Positions 1-7,548 of a DNA stretch of 37,608 nt are shown here, piece after piece. The DNA is from Chryseobacterium sp. SC28. GTDB taxonomy: Bacteria; Bacteroidota; Bacteroidia; Flavobacteriales; Weeksellaceae. The translations under genes and the position numbers were made by a program. Where the stretch lies: NCBI RefSeq assembly GCF_003932955.1, contig NZ_QOVY01000023.1, positions 1 to 37,608 of the forward strand, given 5' to 3'. The notes below the pieces were generated by a model. It saw nothing but the letters and a program-made list of their open reading frames with translations, was not told the DNA's origin and did not search any database. Each line of letters opens with the position of its first letter. Within the stretch, counting starts at the first letter, position 1.

Positions 1-497
1 CCGGGAACAATGCAGTGCAGGTGCGGATGAAGGCTCAGGTTCTGTCCCCAGGTGTGCAAAACCGCAATCATTCCCAGTTGTATTCCTTCGGTGTTACCGA
101 ATTGGTTTAAAGTTGCCCAGGCGGCTTCAAATAAGGTTTTGTAAACGAGGGTGGGATTGGCAATGGACAAACCATTCAGTTCTTCCGGAAGTGTAAAAAC
201 CAGATGGTAATAGCTGCACGGCAGCAAGTCCGCTTCACGTTTCCGGATCCATTCTTCCTTTTTGTGTCCCTGACACTGGGGACAGTGACGGTTTCTGCAG
301 GAGTTATAGCTGATGGAAAGATTTCCGCATTCGTCGCACGCATCGATATGACCACCCAAAGCTGAAGTGCGGCAATAGGACAGAGCCCGAAGCGTTTTTT
401 CCTGATGAGCCGTAAAATTCCGGGCTGATAGATTTATTTTACGAAGAACATCTGCAACGCTTCCGTTTTGATGCTTTGCCTTACTTCAGGATTCCAT
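1..497 (-). CDS. IS91 family Y2 transposase, N-terminal part (copy A)
   Basis: This is the N-terminal 165 residues or so of the rolling-circle transposase, the rest lying beyond the window start. The ATG at 497 is chosen because it overlaps the end of the upstream recombinase gene by 17 bases, as in copy D, which suggests coupled translation. The fragment includes the zinc-binding cysteine region found before the nuclease domain in IS91 transposases. It stops just at the GGG that follows the HLH (HUH) metal-binding motif in copy D. The reading frame appears intact, so the full gene could be functional. Confidence 0.85.
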
Positions 498-1311
498 TTT
501 TGCGGCATAAAGCGAAAACGGTATCCAGAGGGCTGTGCGGCTGCTGATCCGATAGCTGGCAGACATGGAGGTATTCCATCGTCGATTCAATTCTTTCATG
601 ACCCATAAGTTTCTGAACCATGATGATCGGAACGCCGTCTTCCAGCAGATGCGTGGCGTAGCTGTGGCGCAAAGTGTGGGTGTGAACCTCTTTGGTGATG
701 CCGGCTTTTTTTGAGATGGTCTTGATCACCCACTGAACGCCGCGCTGGCTGTAGCGGGAGTCAAAATCAGGTTTCTGTAAAGCGTTTTGATGTGTTTTTA
801 AATCAATCTCCTCAATATTCCTGTTATGGTTTCCATTGAATAAATACTGAACCGGATTCTCAATACTGATGAAGGTTTTCAGTCCCCGGATCAAATGTTC
901 CGACAAGGGAACGTAACGGTCTTTGCTCCCTTTACCCTGAACAACATGCAACATCTTCCGGTCAAAATCCAGATGCTGAAGTTCGATATTCCGCACTTCC
1001 ATGCAGCGCAGTCCGCAACCGTAAATCAGCCCGATGAGCAGTTTGTGTTTCAGGAGTTCAGCACTTTGAAGCATGCACCAGATTTCTTCACGGCTTAAAA
1101 TAGTGGGAAGTTTTTTGACTTTTGGAATCGCGGGAAGATGGAGGTAGCTGTAAGGCAAGCCTTCGGTTTTCAGCAAAAACCGCAGTCCGTAAACGGTATG
1201 TTTAAAGTACGACTGAGAAGGGGTTTTTGATCGCTTTTGAAGTTCAAAAAGGTAATCTTTGATGTCTTCCGGGTTTAATTCGGTAGGGACTTTACCGAAA
1301 TGAAGCGCCAA
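481..1311 (-). CDS. Tyrosine recombinase of the IS91-like element (copy A)
   Basis: A tyrosine recombinase/integrase carried upstream of the transposase in the same transcription unit. Counting from the TTG at 1311, the catalytic set is visible: R102 (GLRCMEVR), a lysine in GKGSKDR (127-130), H212 and R215 (HTLRH), H238 (LMGHE) and the nucleophile Y247 (MEYLHV). A SAM-like core-binding domain precedes it. The tail carries HSPLD, which resembles the SPLD tail of integron integrases. The frame stays open upstream to about 1472 and encodes the rest of the DNA-binding domain, but has no ATG, GTG or TTG start there. The TTG is therefore only the last possible start; the entry at 1312-1481 gives the likely real one. 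The end overlaps the transposase start. Confidence 0.85.
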   Translation of the reverse strand: MALHFGKVPTELNPEDIKDYLFELQKRSKTPSQSYFKHTVYGLRFLLKTEGLPYSYLHLPAIPKVKKLPTILSREEIWCMLQSAELLKHKLLIGLIYGCGLRCMEVRNIELQHLDFDRKMLHVVQGKGSKDRYVPLSEHLIRGLKTFISIENPVQYLFNGNHNRNIEEIDLKTHQNALQKPDFDSRYSQRGVQWVIKTISKKAGITKEVHTHTLRHSYATHLLEDGVPIIMVQKLMGHERIESTMEYLHVCQLSDQQPHSPLDTVFALCRKNGILK

Positions 1312-1481
1312 GGCTGCAACGTGACGGGAATAATTGTCTAAGGTACGTTTGCTTCTGCCCAGGATGGAGATATTTCTTTCGAAGCGTTGCAGAAGTTCGG
1401 CAAAACCGTTAACTTCGCTCGAGGCACGATTCAGGAATTTGTTGGTCCTTAAATCCTCCGGAGATTTTTTTTTGTAGCCAT
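1312..1481 (-). other. Out-of-frame ATG and A9 run before the recombinase gene (copy A)
   Basis: On the minus strand an ATG at 1481 is followed by GCTAC and a run of nine A. In the zero frame it ends after ten codons. One base of -1 slippage on the run enters the recombinase frame and adds about 55 residues that complete the N-terminal domain. The A9 run and the same frame relation are present in all four copies (ATG at 1481, 5457, 11796 and 15472), so a sequencing error is unlikely. Programmed -1 frameshifting or transcript slippage is inferred. Confidence 0.6.
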
Positions 1482-1558
1482 TTTATATGTTTTTTAAGGG
1501 TTAATAAAAACAAAGTTACTAAAACAGCGAATGGGAAAAGCTACCGGAGGTTTAGTTC

Positions 1559-1751
1559 AACATGGTATTTGCAAAAAGCGGAACTGAGTTCATAATACTA
1601 CTATTTCACCTTTTTTGTCGCAAAAACGCTTTTCCTTTTCGTAATTTGTTTATATTTACAAAAACAAAAAGCGTTTTTGCTTAGTTCTGGTTTTATTGGA
1701 AGTTTTGTCCGTAAAAGTCCGCTCTTCGCAAATACCCGCTCGTTGTACGCA
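1559..1751. other. attC-like site 1
   Basis: A long imperfect palindrome directly after element copy A. It runs AAC (1559-1561), a 2-nt spacer, left arm 1564-1582, an inner stem (1620-1634 with 1666-1680), right arm 1718-1736, a 5-nt spacer and an outer box GTTGTACGCA (1742-1751). The 19-nt arms pair except at two positions, both A opposite C on this strand and therefore T opposite G on the other strand. The metalloprotease gene starts 47 nt downstream. The upstream half of the AAC box lies beyond the window start. The match to integron attC is architectural: the outer boxes do not follow RYYYAAC/GTTRRRY strictly. Confidence 0.7.
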
Positions 1752-1798
1752 ATTTTACAAAAAAAGTGTCATAAATATTAATTTTAAAAAAAAAACAA

Positions 1799-4222
1799 AT
1801 GAAAAAAAGAAAATTACTTTTTACCTGTCTTTTATTCAGCTCTATTTTTTCTTTTTCACAAGTAAAAGAAAACGAAATTATATCCAAGGATAAAAATGGC
1901 AGTCCTGACCTTATTAATTTTATTGAAACTAAAGTTAAAGCAGATGATAAATCTGTAAATGCTTTTTTGAAAAAGCAATTTGAAGAATCTGATATTGAAT
2001 TTAAACAAATAACTTTCAATGATAACAAAAATAATACAGCATCAGAAAAATATCAGCAATATTATAAAGGAATTAAGGTTGAATTTGGGGTTCAAAATAT
2101 TGTTTCTGAAGATGGTTTTTTGAAAGTTGCTAACGGTAATTTTATCTCAATAAAAAACTTATCAATTATTCCTACCATCTCTGAAGGGGAAGCTTTAAAA
2201 TTTGCCTTAAATGAAATTGGAGCAAAAGAATATATGTGGAAAAATACAGAAAGTGAAAAGCTTCTAAAGAAAGAAGAAAATAATGAAATGATAAGTTATT
2301 TCCCAAAGGGTGAATTAGTAATTATTGAAAAAAATTTATTTAGCAAAAATCCAATTCCAAGATTAGCATATAAATTTGACATTTATGCAAAATATCCAAT
2401 AAGTCGCAATTACGTATATGTTGATGCACAGAATGGCGAAATTCTTTTTAAAGATCCAATTATAAAACATATTCTTGGTATCGGAAATACTAGGTATAGT
2501 GGTCAAAGAAATTTCGAAACTCAACAACTTTCTTCCAACCAATTCAGATTAAGAGAATATTCTAGAGGAAATGGAATAGAAACTCTAAATATGAATAATG
2601 GAACAAATTATTCAGCTGCTACCGATTTTATTGACAATGATAATAATTGGACTTCTGCTGAATATAATAATTCTAACTATGATAACGCAGCTATAGATGC
2701 ACATTGGGGAACACAAAAAACTTATGATTATTTTTTGCAGAAGCACAATAGAAATAGTTATAATGGAAATGGAGGAATATTGAGGAATTATGTCCATGCA
2801 AATTTAATTGGTATGGGTTATTCAAACAATTTCAATGCTTTTTGGGACGGTCAACGAATGACCTATGGTGATGGATATGCAAACCCTTTGACTACTTTAG
2901 ATATTACAGGACACGAAATAGGCCATGGTGTTTGTTCTAGTAGTGCTGGACTGGTATATTCATATGAATCGGGAGCTATTAATGAATCTTTGAGTGATAT
3001 TTGGGGAGCAATGATAGAGTATTTTGCAGAACCTACAAAACAAACTTATTTAATTGGAGAAGATGTTGGAGCAATAAGGTCAATGTCAAATCCAAAAACA
3101 TATAACCATCCTGATACTTATCAAGGACAATATTGGTATAGTGGATCTGGTGATAATGGTGGGGTTCATTATAATAGTGGAGTTTTTAATCATTGGTTTT
3201 ATATTTTGGCTGAAGGAAAGTCTGGGACAAATGATTTGGGAAACACATACAATATTTCAGGAATAGGAAAAGAGAATGCAGCTAAAATAGTTTATAGAGC
3301 AGAAACTGTATATTTCACTTCTACTACTAATTATTCGCAAGCAAGAAATTTAACTATTCAAGCAGCAAAAGATTTATTTGGCAATAACTCGTTAGAGTCT
3401 GCAACCGTTTGTCAAGCCTGGTATGCAGTTGGAGTTGGCAGTTCTTGTATAGTCCCTATTACGATTGATGGCAATAACAATATCTGTAGTCAATCCAATT
3501 ACACATATACAATCAGCAATTTACCTCCAAATTCTAGTGTAAGTTGGTCATACTCTACCTCCTCACTAAATTTTATTAGTTCTACAAATACTAGCATTAT
3601 GGTTTCTCCAAAGTCTAATTATAATGGTATTGCGAGTGTTACAGCAACAATAAACGGTCAATCTTACACAAAAGAAATTTGGGTAGGTAAACCTCTTATT
3701 AATGTTTCTTTAACTCCACAAGGTATTAATTATGTTTCTGTGGAAATGATTGGAGCTAATGGAACAGATATAAATAAACAAGCAATAACATCAACAACAT
3801 GGGAAAAAGTTTCAGGTGGTGGTGGATGTTCATCTAGTTTCTCTGGTAGTGGCTTTCAAGCGTTAGGTCATGGAACATGTAATTCTTGGACTGTTTATGC
3901 AAAGATCACAGCTACAAATATTTGTGGTACAACAACAATATATAAGACAATTACTCCTCCAGCTCCTGAAGAGTGCAACGATAATTACACTCTAGTAAAC
4001 AATAATGGAATAATGAGTATTATAATTGATCCTTGTGACAACTCAATTGCACCTTTTGTCAGTAATGAAATTTATCACTTCATTGTTTATAATACAAGTG
4101 GTTATGAAGTTCTTAATCAAACAAACACATCTCTTAATATTACTACTCTTCAAATGGGAGTGTATTATGTAAAAGTCTTTAAAAATAATAAACTGATTTT
4201 AAATTCAAAAATTGTAAAATAA
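1799..4222 (+). CDS. Secreted M4 (thermolysin-like) metalloprotease with type IX secretion tail
   Basis: A zinc endopeptidase precursor of 807 residues. It begins with a signal peptide (residues 1-20) and an FTP/PepSY-like propeptide to about residue 220. The M4 catalytic domain follows, with zinc ligands HEIGH (372-376) and E396 (in NESLSD) and the thermolysin-type second histidine H457 (GGVHYNSG). After the catalytic domain, near residue 550, come PKD-like beta domains. The last 70 residues or so look like a type IX secretion sorting domain (YNTSGYEV, then YYVKVFKNNK). The protein should be exported, cut and attached or released at the cell surface to degrade protein. It is the first gene of cassette A, is AT-rich, and lies 5 bases before a lipoprotein gene. 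It is unusually long for a cassette gene. Confidence 0.93.
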   Translation: MKKRKLLFTCLLFSSIFSFSQVKENEIISKDKNGSPDLINFIETKVKADDKSVNAFLKKQFEESDIEFKQITFNDNKNNTASEKYQQYYKGIKVEFGVQNIVSEDGFLKVANGNFISIKNLSIIPTISEGEALKFALNEIGAKEYMWKNTESEKLLKKEENNEMISYFPKGELVIIEKNLFSKNPIPRLAYKFDIYAKYPISRNYVYVDAQNGEILFKDPIIKHILGIGNTRYSGQRNFETQQLSSNQFRLREYSRGNGIETLNMNNGTNYSAATDFIDNDNNWTSAEYNNSNYDNAAIDAHWGTQKTYDYFLQKHNRNSYNGNGGILRNYVHANLIGMGYSNNFNAFWDGQRMTYGDGYANPLTTLDITGHEIGHGVCSSSAGLVYSYESGAINESLSDIWGAMIEYFAEPTKQTYLIGEDVGAIRSMSNPKTYNHPDTYQGQYWYSGSGDNGGVHYNSGVFNHWFYILAEGKSGTNDLGNTYNISGIGKENAAKIVYRAETVYFTSTTNYSQARNLTIQAAKDLFGNNSLESATVCQAWYAVGVGSSCIVPITIDGNNNICSQSNYTYTISNLPPNSSVSWSYSTSSLNFISSTNTSIMVSPKSNYNGIASVTATINGQSYTKEIWVGKPLINVSLTPQGINYVSVEMIGANGTDINKQAITSTTWEKVSGGGGCSSSFSGSGFQALGHGTCNSWTVYAKITATNICGTTTIYKTITPPAPEECNDNYTLVNNNGIMSIIIDPCDNSIAPFVSNEIYHFIVYNTSGYEVLNQTNTSLNITTLQMGVYYVKVFKNNKLILNSKIVK

Positions 4223-4227
4223 AGCAT

Positions 4228-4575
4228 ATGAAAAATTTAATTTATTTACTAGGAGTCTTATTTTTGCTATTAAGTTGCGACAGAAAGGATGAGGAAAATA
4301 CTTATCCTAATTGTCTAAATGATAAAATAGAAAGTATCTTACAAAAACCTGTTCAAACCCCAAAAGTATCTTTGAAAAAGTACAATTATAAAAATACAGT
4401 AGTGTATGCTTTTTTTGATTTAAAAAATACTGATGGTACAGATATGGAAGTCTATGATGAAAATTGTAATTTAATATGTGCAAAAGGTACAACCATAGAC
4501 GGAAATGATTTTGATTCCTGTATAGATTGGGAAGATGCAACTTATGTTTCAACAGTTTGGACTGACCCAAGATAA
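4228..4575 (+). CDS. Small lipoprotein, DUF6970-like
   Basis: A 115-residue predicted lipoprotein. A signal peptide ends in the lipobox LLSC (C17), so the mature protein should be lipid-anchored. The body has CLNDKIE near the start, then VYDENCNLIC, a pattern I associate with the Bacteroidota DUF6970 family; this assignment is from memory and tentative. Its role is unknown. It starts 5 bases after the protease stop, so the two are probably one transcript, and it may modulate or accompany the protease (inference). Its stop lies 5 bases before the outer box of attC-like site 2 (4581), the usual place for the last gene of a cassette. Confidence 0.75.
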   Translation: MKNLIYLLGVLFLLLSCDRKDEENTYPNCLNDKIESILQKPVQTPKVSLKKYNYKNTVVYAFFDLKNTDGTDMEVYDENCNLICAKGTTIDGNDFDSCIDWEDATYVSTVWTDPR

Positions 4576-4712
4576 AAAACTGCGTACAATAACTAAGCTT
4601 TCGTCTTGTCCGCAGGACAGAAGATGAAAGCCCGTTGAACGGAAGCTCCGTTAGCTTTTCAGCAGTATGATGGTCCTCTTATGGGGATGTCGTTTTAAGA
4701 ATTTAGAGGTGC

Positions 4713-4744
4713 AAAGCAGTTTTTTCAGAAGAACTGCTTTTTTT
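4713..4744 (+). terminator. Intrinsic terminator in the left end of copy B
   Basis: AAAGCAGTT and AACTGCTTT form a stem followed by a T run on the plus strand. It lies inside the element, downstream of the preceding cassette genes, and would stop their transcripts before they run antisense through the element. The same structure occurs near 11054 and 13258. Confidence 0.6.
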
Positions 4745-4824
4745 GTGGCGTTGGGTAGCCTTTGGAAGTGGTTTTCTGCGGGGTTTTATTGGCTGTAGAG
4801 CACAGCTTCCCTTACCCGCAAAGG

Positions 4825-4952
4825 TTATTTCGCAGACAAAGGTTGGGTGACGAAAAGAAAGTCCTGCGGCGAACCGCGCTGCCCGAAAACGGCAATGGTT
4901 ACCAGGTTTCCCTCCTTGCAGCACCGGCATTTATTGAGCAGCGTTTTGGGTG
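4825..4952 (-). pseudogene. Transposase C-terminal remnant (copy B)
   Basis: The last 40 codons or so of the Y2 transposase, ending with the TAA at 4827-4825. It is cut at the common deletion join and has no start. The frame matches the C-terminal tail of the copy D transposase (VFGQRG, then PQDFLF). It lacks the HUH motif and both catalytic tyrosines, so it is inactive. Confidence 0.8.
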
Positions 4953-5457
4953 TGAAGCTTGATATTCCTTACTTCCATACAGCGCAGTCCGCAACCGTAG
5001 ATCAGGCCGATGAGCAGTTTGTGTTTCAGGAGTTCAGCACTTTGAAGCATTCGCCAGATTTCTTCACGGCTTAAAATAGTGGGAAGTTTTTTCACTTTTG
5101 GAATCGCGGGAAGATGGAGGTAGCTGTAAGGCAAGCCTTCAGTTTTCAGCAAAAACCGCAGGCCGTAAACGGTATGTTTAAAGTACGACTGAGAAGGGGT
5201 TTTTGATCGATTTTGAAGGTCAAAAAGGTAATCTTTAACCTGCTCAGGATCCAGTTCAGTAGGCAAAGTTTTAAAATGCAGCGCTACAGCGGCAACGTGC
5301 CTGGAATAATTGTCGAAGGTACGTTTGCTTCTGCCCAGGATGGAGATATTTCTTTCGAAGCGTTGCAGAAGTTCGGCAAAACCGTTAACTTCGCCCGAGG
5401 CACGGTTCAGGAATTTGTTCGTCCTTAAATCCTCCGGAGATTTTTTTTTGTAGCCAT
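4931..5457 (-). pseudogene. Tyrosine recombinase N-terminal remnant (copy B)
   Basis: The N-terminal DNA-binding domain and the first catalytic arginine region (GCGLRCMEVR) of the recombinase. It is then fused at the deletion join to out-of-frame transposase sequence that adds HTQNAAQ and a stop at 4931. The histidines and the tyrosine nucleophile are lost, so it cannot catalyse. It could still bind DNA if made. The ATG at 5457 and A9 run are kept. The 5' third resembles copy D (PTELDPEQVKDYL) rather than copies A and C. Confidence 0.8.
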
Positions 5458-5534
5458 TTCATGAGTTTTTTAAAGGTTAATAAAAACAAAGTTACTAAAA
5501 CGGCGAATGGGAAAAGCTACCGGAGGTTTAGTTC

Positions 5535-5665
5535 AACAAGGGTTTTGCAATAGTGGGGCGAAACTGCAAAATTCAACGGCAGTTCTTCGATTGAACTTTT
5601 GTACAAAATTGAAGAATTGTGCTTCGATTGCCCCACCATCGCAAAGCCCCGAAACGTTGTGCGTC
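5535..5665. other. attC-like site 2 (split by element copy B)
   Basis: The outer box is TGCGTACAA (4581-4589) plus C5537, separated by the element. The left arm is 5540-5559 and the right arm 5630-5649 (20 nt each), followed by a 6-nt spacer and the outer box GTTGTGCGT (5656-5664). The arms differ at three positions: two are A opposite C on this strand, at the same places as in sites 1, 4 and 5, and one is T opposite G. The upstream box is an exact reverse complement, over 10 nt, of the start of cassette A at 1742-1751. Confidence 0.7.
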
Positions 5666-5686
5666 ACCCTAAAAACCCACCGCACA

Positions 5687-5746
5687 TTTAGCACATTTGG
5701 TTTTTCCGACACTCAAAGCCAACGCTAAAAAACCAAAAGAGCTAAA
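5687..5746. repeat. Hairpin at the start of the mercury cassette
   Basis: An inverted repeat with arms of about 19 nt (5687-5705 and 5727-5746) and a 21-nt loop. The arms mismatch only at two A opposite A positions flanking one C-G pair. It lies between attC-like site 2 and the mer promoter. A hairpin with the same two A-A mismatches around one pair lies at 9855-9916, on the other side of the operon. Function unknown. Confidence 0.55.
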
Positions 5747-5786
5747 TCACCCACCGCTGACAAAGAAGAATTGTTAAAAACTATAA

Positions 5787-5826
5787 TTAAGTATTTGCTT
5801 AAATAAGAAAACTATTTGTATTTTTG
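5787..5826 (+). promoter_or_regulatory. Likely mer operon promoter and ArsR-type operator
   Basis: The -7 box TATTTTTG (5819-5826) fits the Bacteroidota TAnnTTTG pattern, and TTTG at 5794-5797 could be the -33 box, with a 21-nt gap. The -33 region sits inside a dyad, TTAAG and CTTAA (5787-5802), a plausible site for the ArsR-type repressor encoded just downstream. Binding is inferred. Confidence 0.5.
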
Positions 5827-5856
5827 CTGCGTTATTAAATCCTAAACAAGGAAATT

Positions 5857-6234
5857 ATGGAAAACAATCAATCGTGTATCCGTGTGTTTGCCGACAAGGT
5901 TCAAATAGACAATTGTAGAGTAATACTTCAAACCAACGACAAGGCATTCAGCCAACTGAGTGGACTTTTAGCATTGGCAGGAAACGAAGTAAGGTTGAAA
6001 ATCTTATTTCTCTTAGAAGAAGAAAACGAACTCTGCCCTTGCGACCTTTCAGACATTCTCGGAATGAGCATTCCTGCCGTTTCGCAACACCTCAGAAAAC
6101 TAAAAGACGGAAACGTCATTGAAGGGAGAAGAGAAGGACAAACCATTTTCTACTCTTTGAAACAAGAGCAACTGACTTTACTTCGTCCATTTTTTAAACA
6201 CATCATAAACAATTCAAAAAAGGAAACAGTATGA
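5857..6234 (+). CDS. ArsR/SmtB family metal-responsive repressor of the mer operon
   Basis: A 125-residue winged-helix regulator. The helix-turn-helix lies around residues 55-85 (CDLSDILGMSIPAVSQHL). The metal site is suggested by C60 and C62 in ELCPCDL, the classic ArsR alpha-3 position, with further cysteines at C7 and C20. It probably represses the operon and releases DNA on binding Hg(II), which is an inference from its neighbours. No MerR-type regulator is present, as is common in Bacteroidota mer loci. Its stop overlaps the ATG of merTP by 4 bases (ATGA), so translation is probably coupled. The dyad at 5787-5802 is the likely operator. Confidence 0.9.
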   Translation: MENNQSCIRVFADKVQIDNCRVILQTNDKAFSQLSGLLALAGNEVRLKILFLLEEENELCPCDLSDILGMSIPAVSQHLRKLKDGNVIEGRREGQTIFYSLKQEQLTLLRPFFKHIINNSKKETV

Positions 6235-6836
6235 ACAAGAAAAACAACAGATTTGTCGGAGCGGGAGTGCTTTCGGCAGTAGCAGCATCACTTTGCTGCA
6301 TTACACCTGTATTGGCTCTTATTTCAGGAGCGTCAGGAGTGGCATCTACATTTTCGTGGATGGAACCAGCAAGACCTTATCTAATCGGTATCACTGTTTT
6401 GGTGTTGGGTTTTGCTTGGTATCAGAAACTTAAACCACGAACAGCCGAAGAAATTCAATGTGATTGCGAAGAAGACGAAAAGAAACCCTTTATGCAGACC
6501 AAAACATTCTTGGGAATTGTAACCGTATTTGCAGCCTTGATGCTCGCTTTTCCGAACTACGCACACATTTTCTATCCTTCAAACGACAACAAGGAAGTTG
6601 TAATCGTCAATGCTTCTGACATCCAAACGGTAACTTTTGATGTAAAAGGAATGACTTGCAATGGTTGTGCTTCACACGTAGAAAATGATGTGAACAAATT
6701 GCCAGGCATTGTTAAGGTAGATGCGATTTATGAAGAAGCGACTGCCAAAGTAGAATTTGACCAAACCAAAGTGAGTCTTGCTCAAATTGAAGAAGCCATC
6801 AACGGTACAGGTTACAAAGTGGTTGGCAAGAAATAG
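6231..6836 (+). CDS. merTP: Mercuric transporter MerTP (MerT fused to an HMA domain)
   Basis: A 201-residue inner-membrane mercury importer. The first part is MerT-like, with a membrane segment bearing the vicinal pair C22-C23 (SLCCITP), a second segment near 48-65, and a loop with C77 and C79 (QCDCE) that should face the cytoplasm. A third segment lies near 92-108. The C-terminal third is a heavy-metal-associated domain with GMTCNGC (C143, C146), which in classical operons is the separate protein MerP. Hg(II) would pass from the C-terminal domain to the first cysteine pair, then to the cytoplasmic pair and MerA. The start is fixed by its ATGA overlap with the regulator. Confidence 0.9.
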   Translation: MNKKNNRFVGAGVLSAVAASLCCITPVLALISGASGVASTFSWMEPARPYLIGITVLVLGFAWYQKLKPRTAEEIQCDCEEDEKKPFMQTKTFLGIVTVFAALMLAFPNYAHIFYPSNDNKEVVIVNASDIQTVTFDVKGMTCNGCASHVENDVNKLPGIVKVDAIYEEATAKVEFDQTKVSLAQIEEAINGTGYKVVGKK

Positions 6837-6883
6837 TATTTTTTTGCCCCTCGTATTTAAGAACTTAATTAAATAATTATACT

Positions 6884-7231
6884 ATGAAAAAGAATTTAAT
6901 TCTATTGAGTGCTTTGTTCCTAATTGGAATTGCTCAGCTTAATGCTCAATGTTGCAAACCGACTGACAGTAAAGCACAAACAGCAAATACAAACCAGCAA
7001 GAAGGTAAGACCCTGCAACTGAAAATCACGGGAATGACTTGTGCAGGTTGTTCCAACCATATTTCAAATGCCCTCAAAGAAGTGGACGGCATTATTGAAC
7101 ACAAAGTGGAATATCCGGGCGATTTGGCAACTATCCAGTACGACCCAAGCAAAACAAATCCTGAAGCTATCATAAAAGTAATTGAAAAAACAGGTTATAA
7201 AGCCGAAATCATTAAAGAAAATTCTAAATAA
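6884..7231 (+). CDS. Secreted MerP-like mercury-binding protein (HMA domain)
   Basis: A 115-residue protein with a signal peptide (1-22, cleavage near LNAQ) and one heavy-metal-associated domain holding GMTCAGC (C53, C56). A second vicinal pair, C23-C24, sits at the predicted mature N-terminus and could bind metal. It probably collects Hg(II) in the periplasm and passes it to MerTP. This is the second of three HMA domains in the operon. It lies 47 nt after merTP and directly before a truncated lipoprotein gene. Confidence 0.85.
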   Translation: MKKNLILLSALFLIGIAQLNAQCCKPTDSKAQTANTNQQEGKTLQLKITGMTCAGCSNHISNALKEVDGIIEHKVEYPGDLATIQYDPSKTNPEAIIKVIEKTGYKAEIIKENSK

Positions 7232-7232
7232 T

Positions 7233-7529
7233 ATGAAAACTGTAAAATTAATTTTAGGCATTGTTACTATCGGGATGATAGTAGCTAGTTGTAATAAAGA
7301 AGTACAGGAACCGGAAGTAAAACCAACAAATTCTTCAACTCCCGGTACTAATTCTTCCACCCCAACAGGTACTTCGACCATTTCTTACACAGATTTGAGT
7401 GCGGAACAAAGCACCATTGCGATTGGGGCAACCACAAAAGTAACAGCTACAGCAACAGGAGATGGTCTTTCTTATATCTGGAGTGCATCAGATGGCGATA
7501 TTATAGGAAGTAAAGCATGTTTGCAGTAA
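7233..7529 (+). CDS. Short lipoprotein with a truncated Ig-like domain
   Basis: A 98-residue predicted lipoprotein starting at the ATG at 7233, one base after the MerP-like stop; an upstream in-frame ATG would overlap that gene and places extra residues before the signal peptide. The lipobox is VASC. A Ser/Thr/Pro-rich linker is followed by the first strands of a Bacteroidota Ig-like repeat (IAIGATTKVTATATGDG, then WSASDGD). In related repeats the fold continues for 30-40 more residues. Here it ends at once in SKACLQ and a stop, which looks like a deletion. It is probably a relic or a minimal surface protein; a mercury role is not shown. Confidence 0.6.
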   Translation: MKTVKLILGIVTIGMIVASCNKEVQEPEVKPTNSSTPGTNSSTPTGTSTISYTDLSAEQSTIAIGATTKVTATATGDGLSYIWSASDGDIIGSKACLQ

Positions 7530-7548
7530 AACCCAAAATAGAAAACTT

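Larger units (their letters stand above)
1..1560 (-). mobile_element. IS91-like element, copy A (cut by the window start)
   Basis: This is the upstream part of an IS91-like insertion element. It holds the first part of a Y2 transposase, a complete tyrosine recombinase reading frame, and the right terminus. Its sequence matches the complete copy at 13136-15551 at a constant offset (window base 1 equals 13992). The right end carries the terminal inverted repeat and finishes in GTTCAA, directly before the C of an attC-like site. A minus-strand -7 box (TAACTTTG, 1511-1518) lies just inside this end. In the start of the recombinase gene it resembles copy C more than copies B and D. The left end is outside the window. 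Confidence 0.9.
4590..5536 (-). mobile_element. IS91-like element, copy B (internally deleted, 947 bp)
   Basis: A non-autonomous derivative of the element. It keeps the whole left terminus, with a hairpin at 4598-4630 and the inverted repeat starting GTTGAAC at 4634. It also keeps the last 40 codons or so of the transposase, the first part of the recombinase gene, and the right terminus ending GTTCAA. About 1.47 kb is missing relative to copy D, with the join at 4952/4953. Removing the element restores a continuous R-type box, TGCGTACAAC, at the start of attC-like site 2. There is no sign of a target duplication; the ends are ambiguous by two bases (AA). Confidence 0.9.

Noticed and set aside
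895..1098. Plus-strand open frames opposite the recombinase genes (also near 4847, 11186, 14886, 5213 and 15228)
   Set aside because: They are antisense to a well-supported tyrosine recombinase and recur only because that gene does.
1620..1680. Repeats as a CRISPR array
   Set aside because: There are only inverted, single-copy stems; no regularly spaced direct repeats with spacers and no cas genes occur.
1564..1736. Sites 1-5 as simple intrinsic terminators
   Set aside because: The stems are much longer, have no T run after the right arm, contain nested inner stems, and their outer boxes pair across whole cassettes.
4703..4930. Open frames starting MPVLQGGKPG on the minus strand in copies B, C and D (also 11000-11269 and 13242-13475)
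   Set aside because: They run in a different frame over the transposase C-terminal tail and left end of the element. They repeat because the element repeats, and show no protein-family features.
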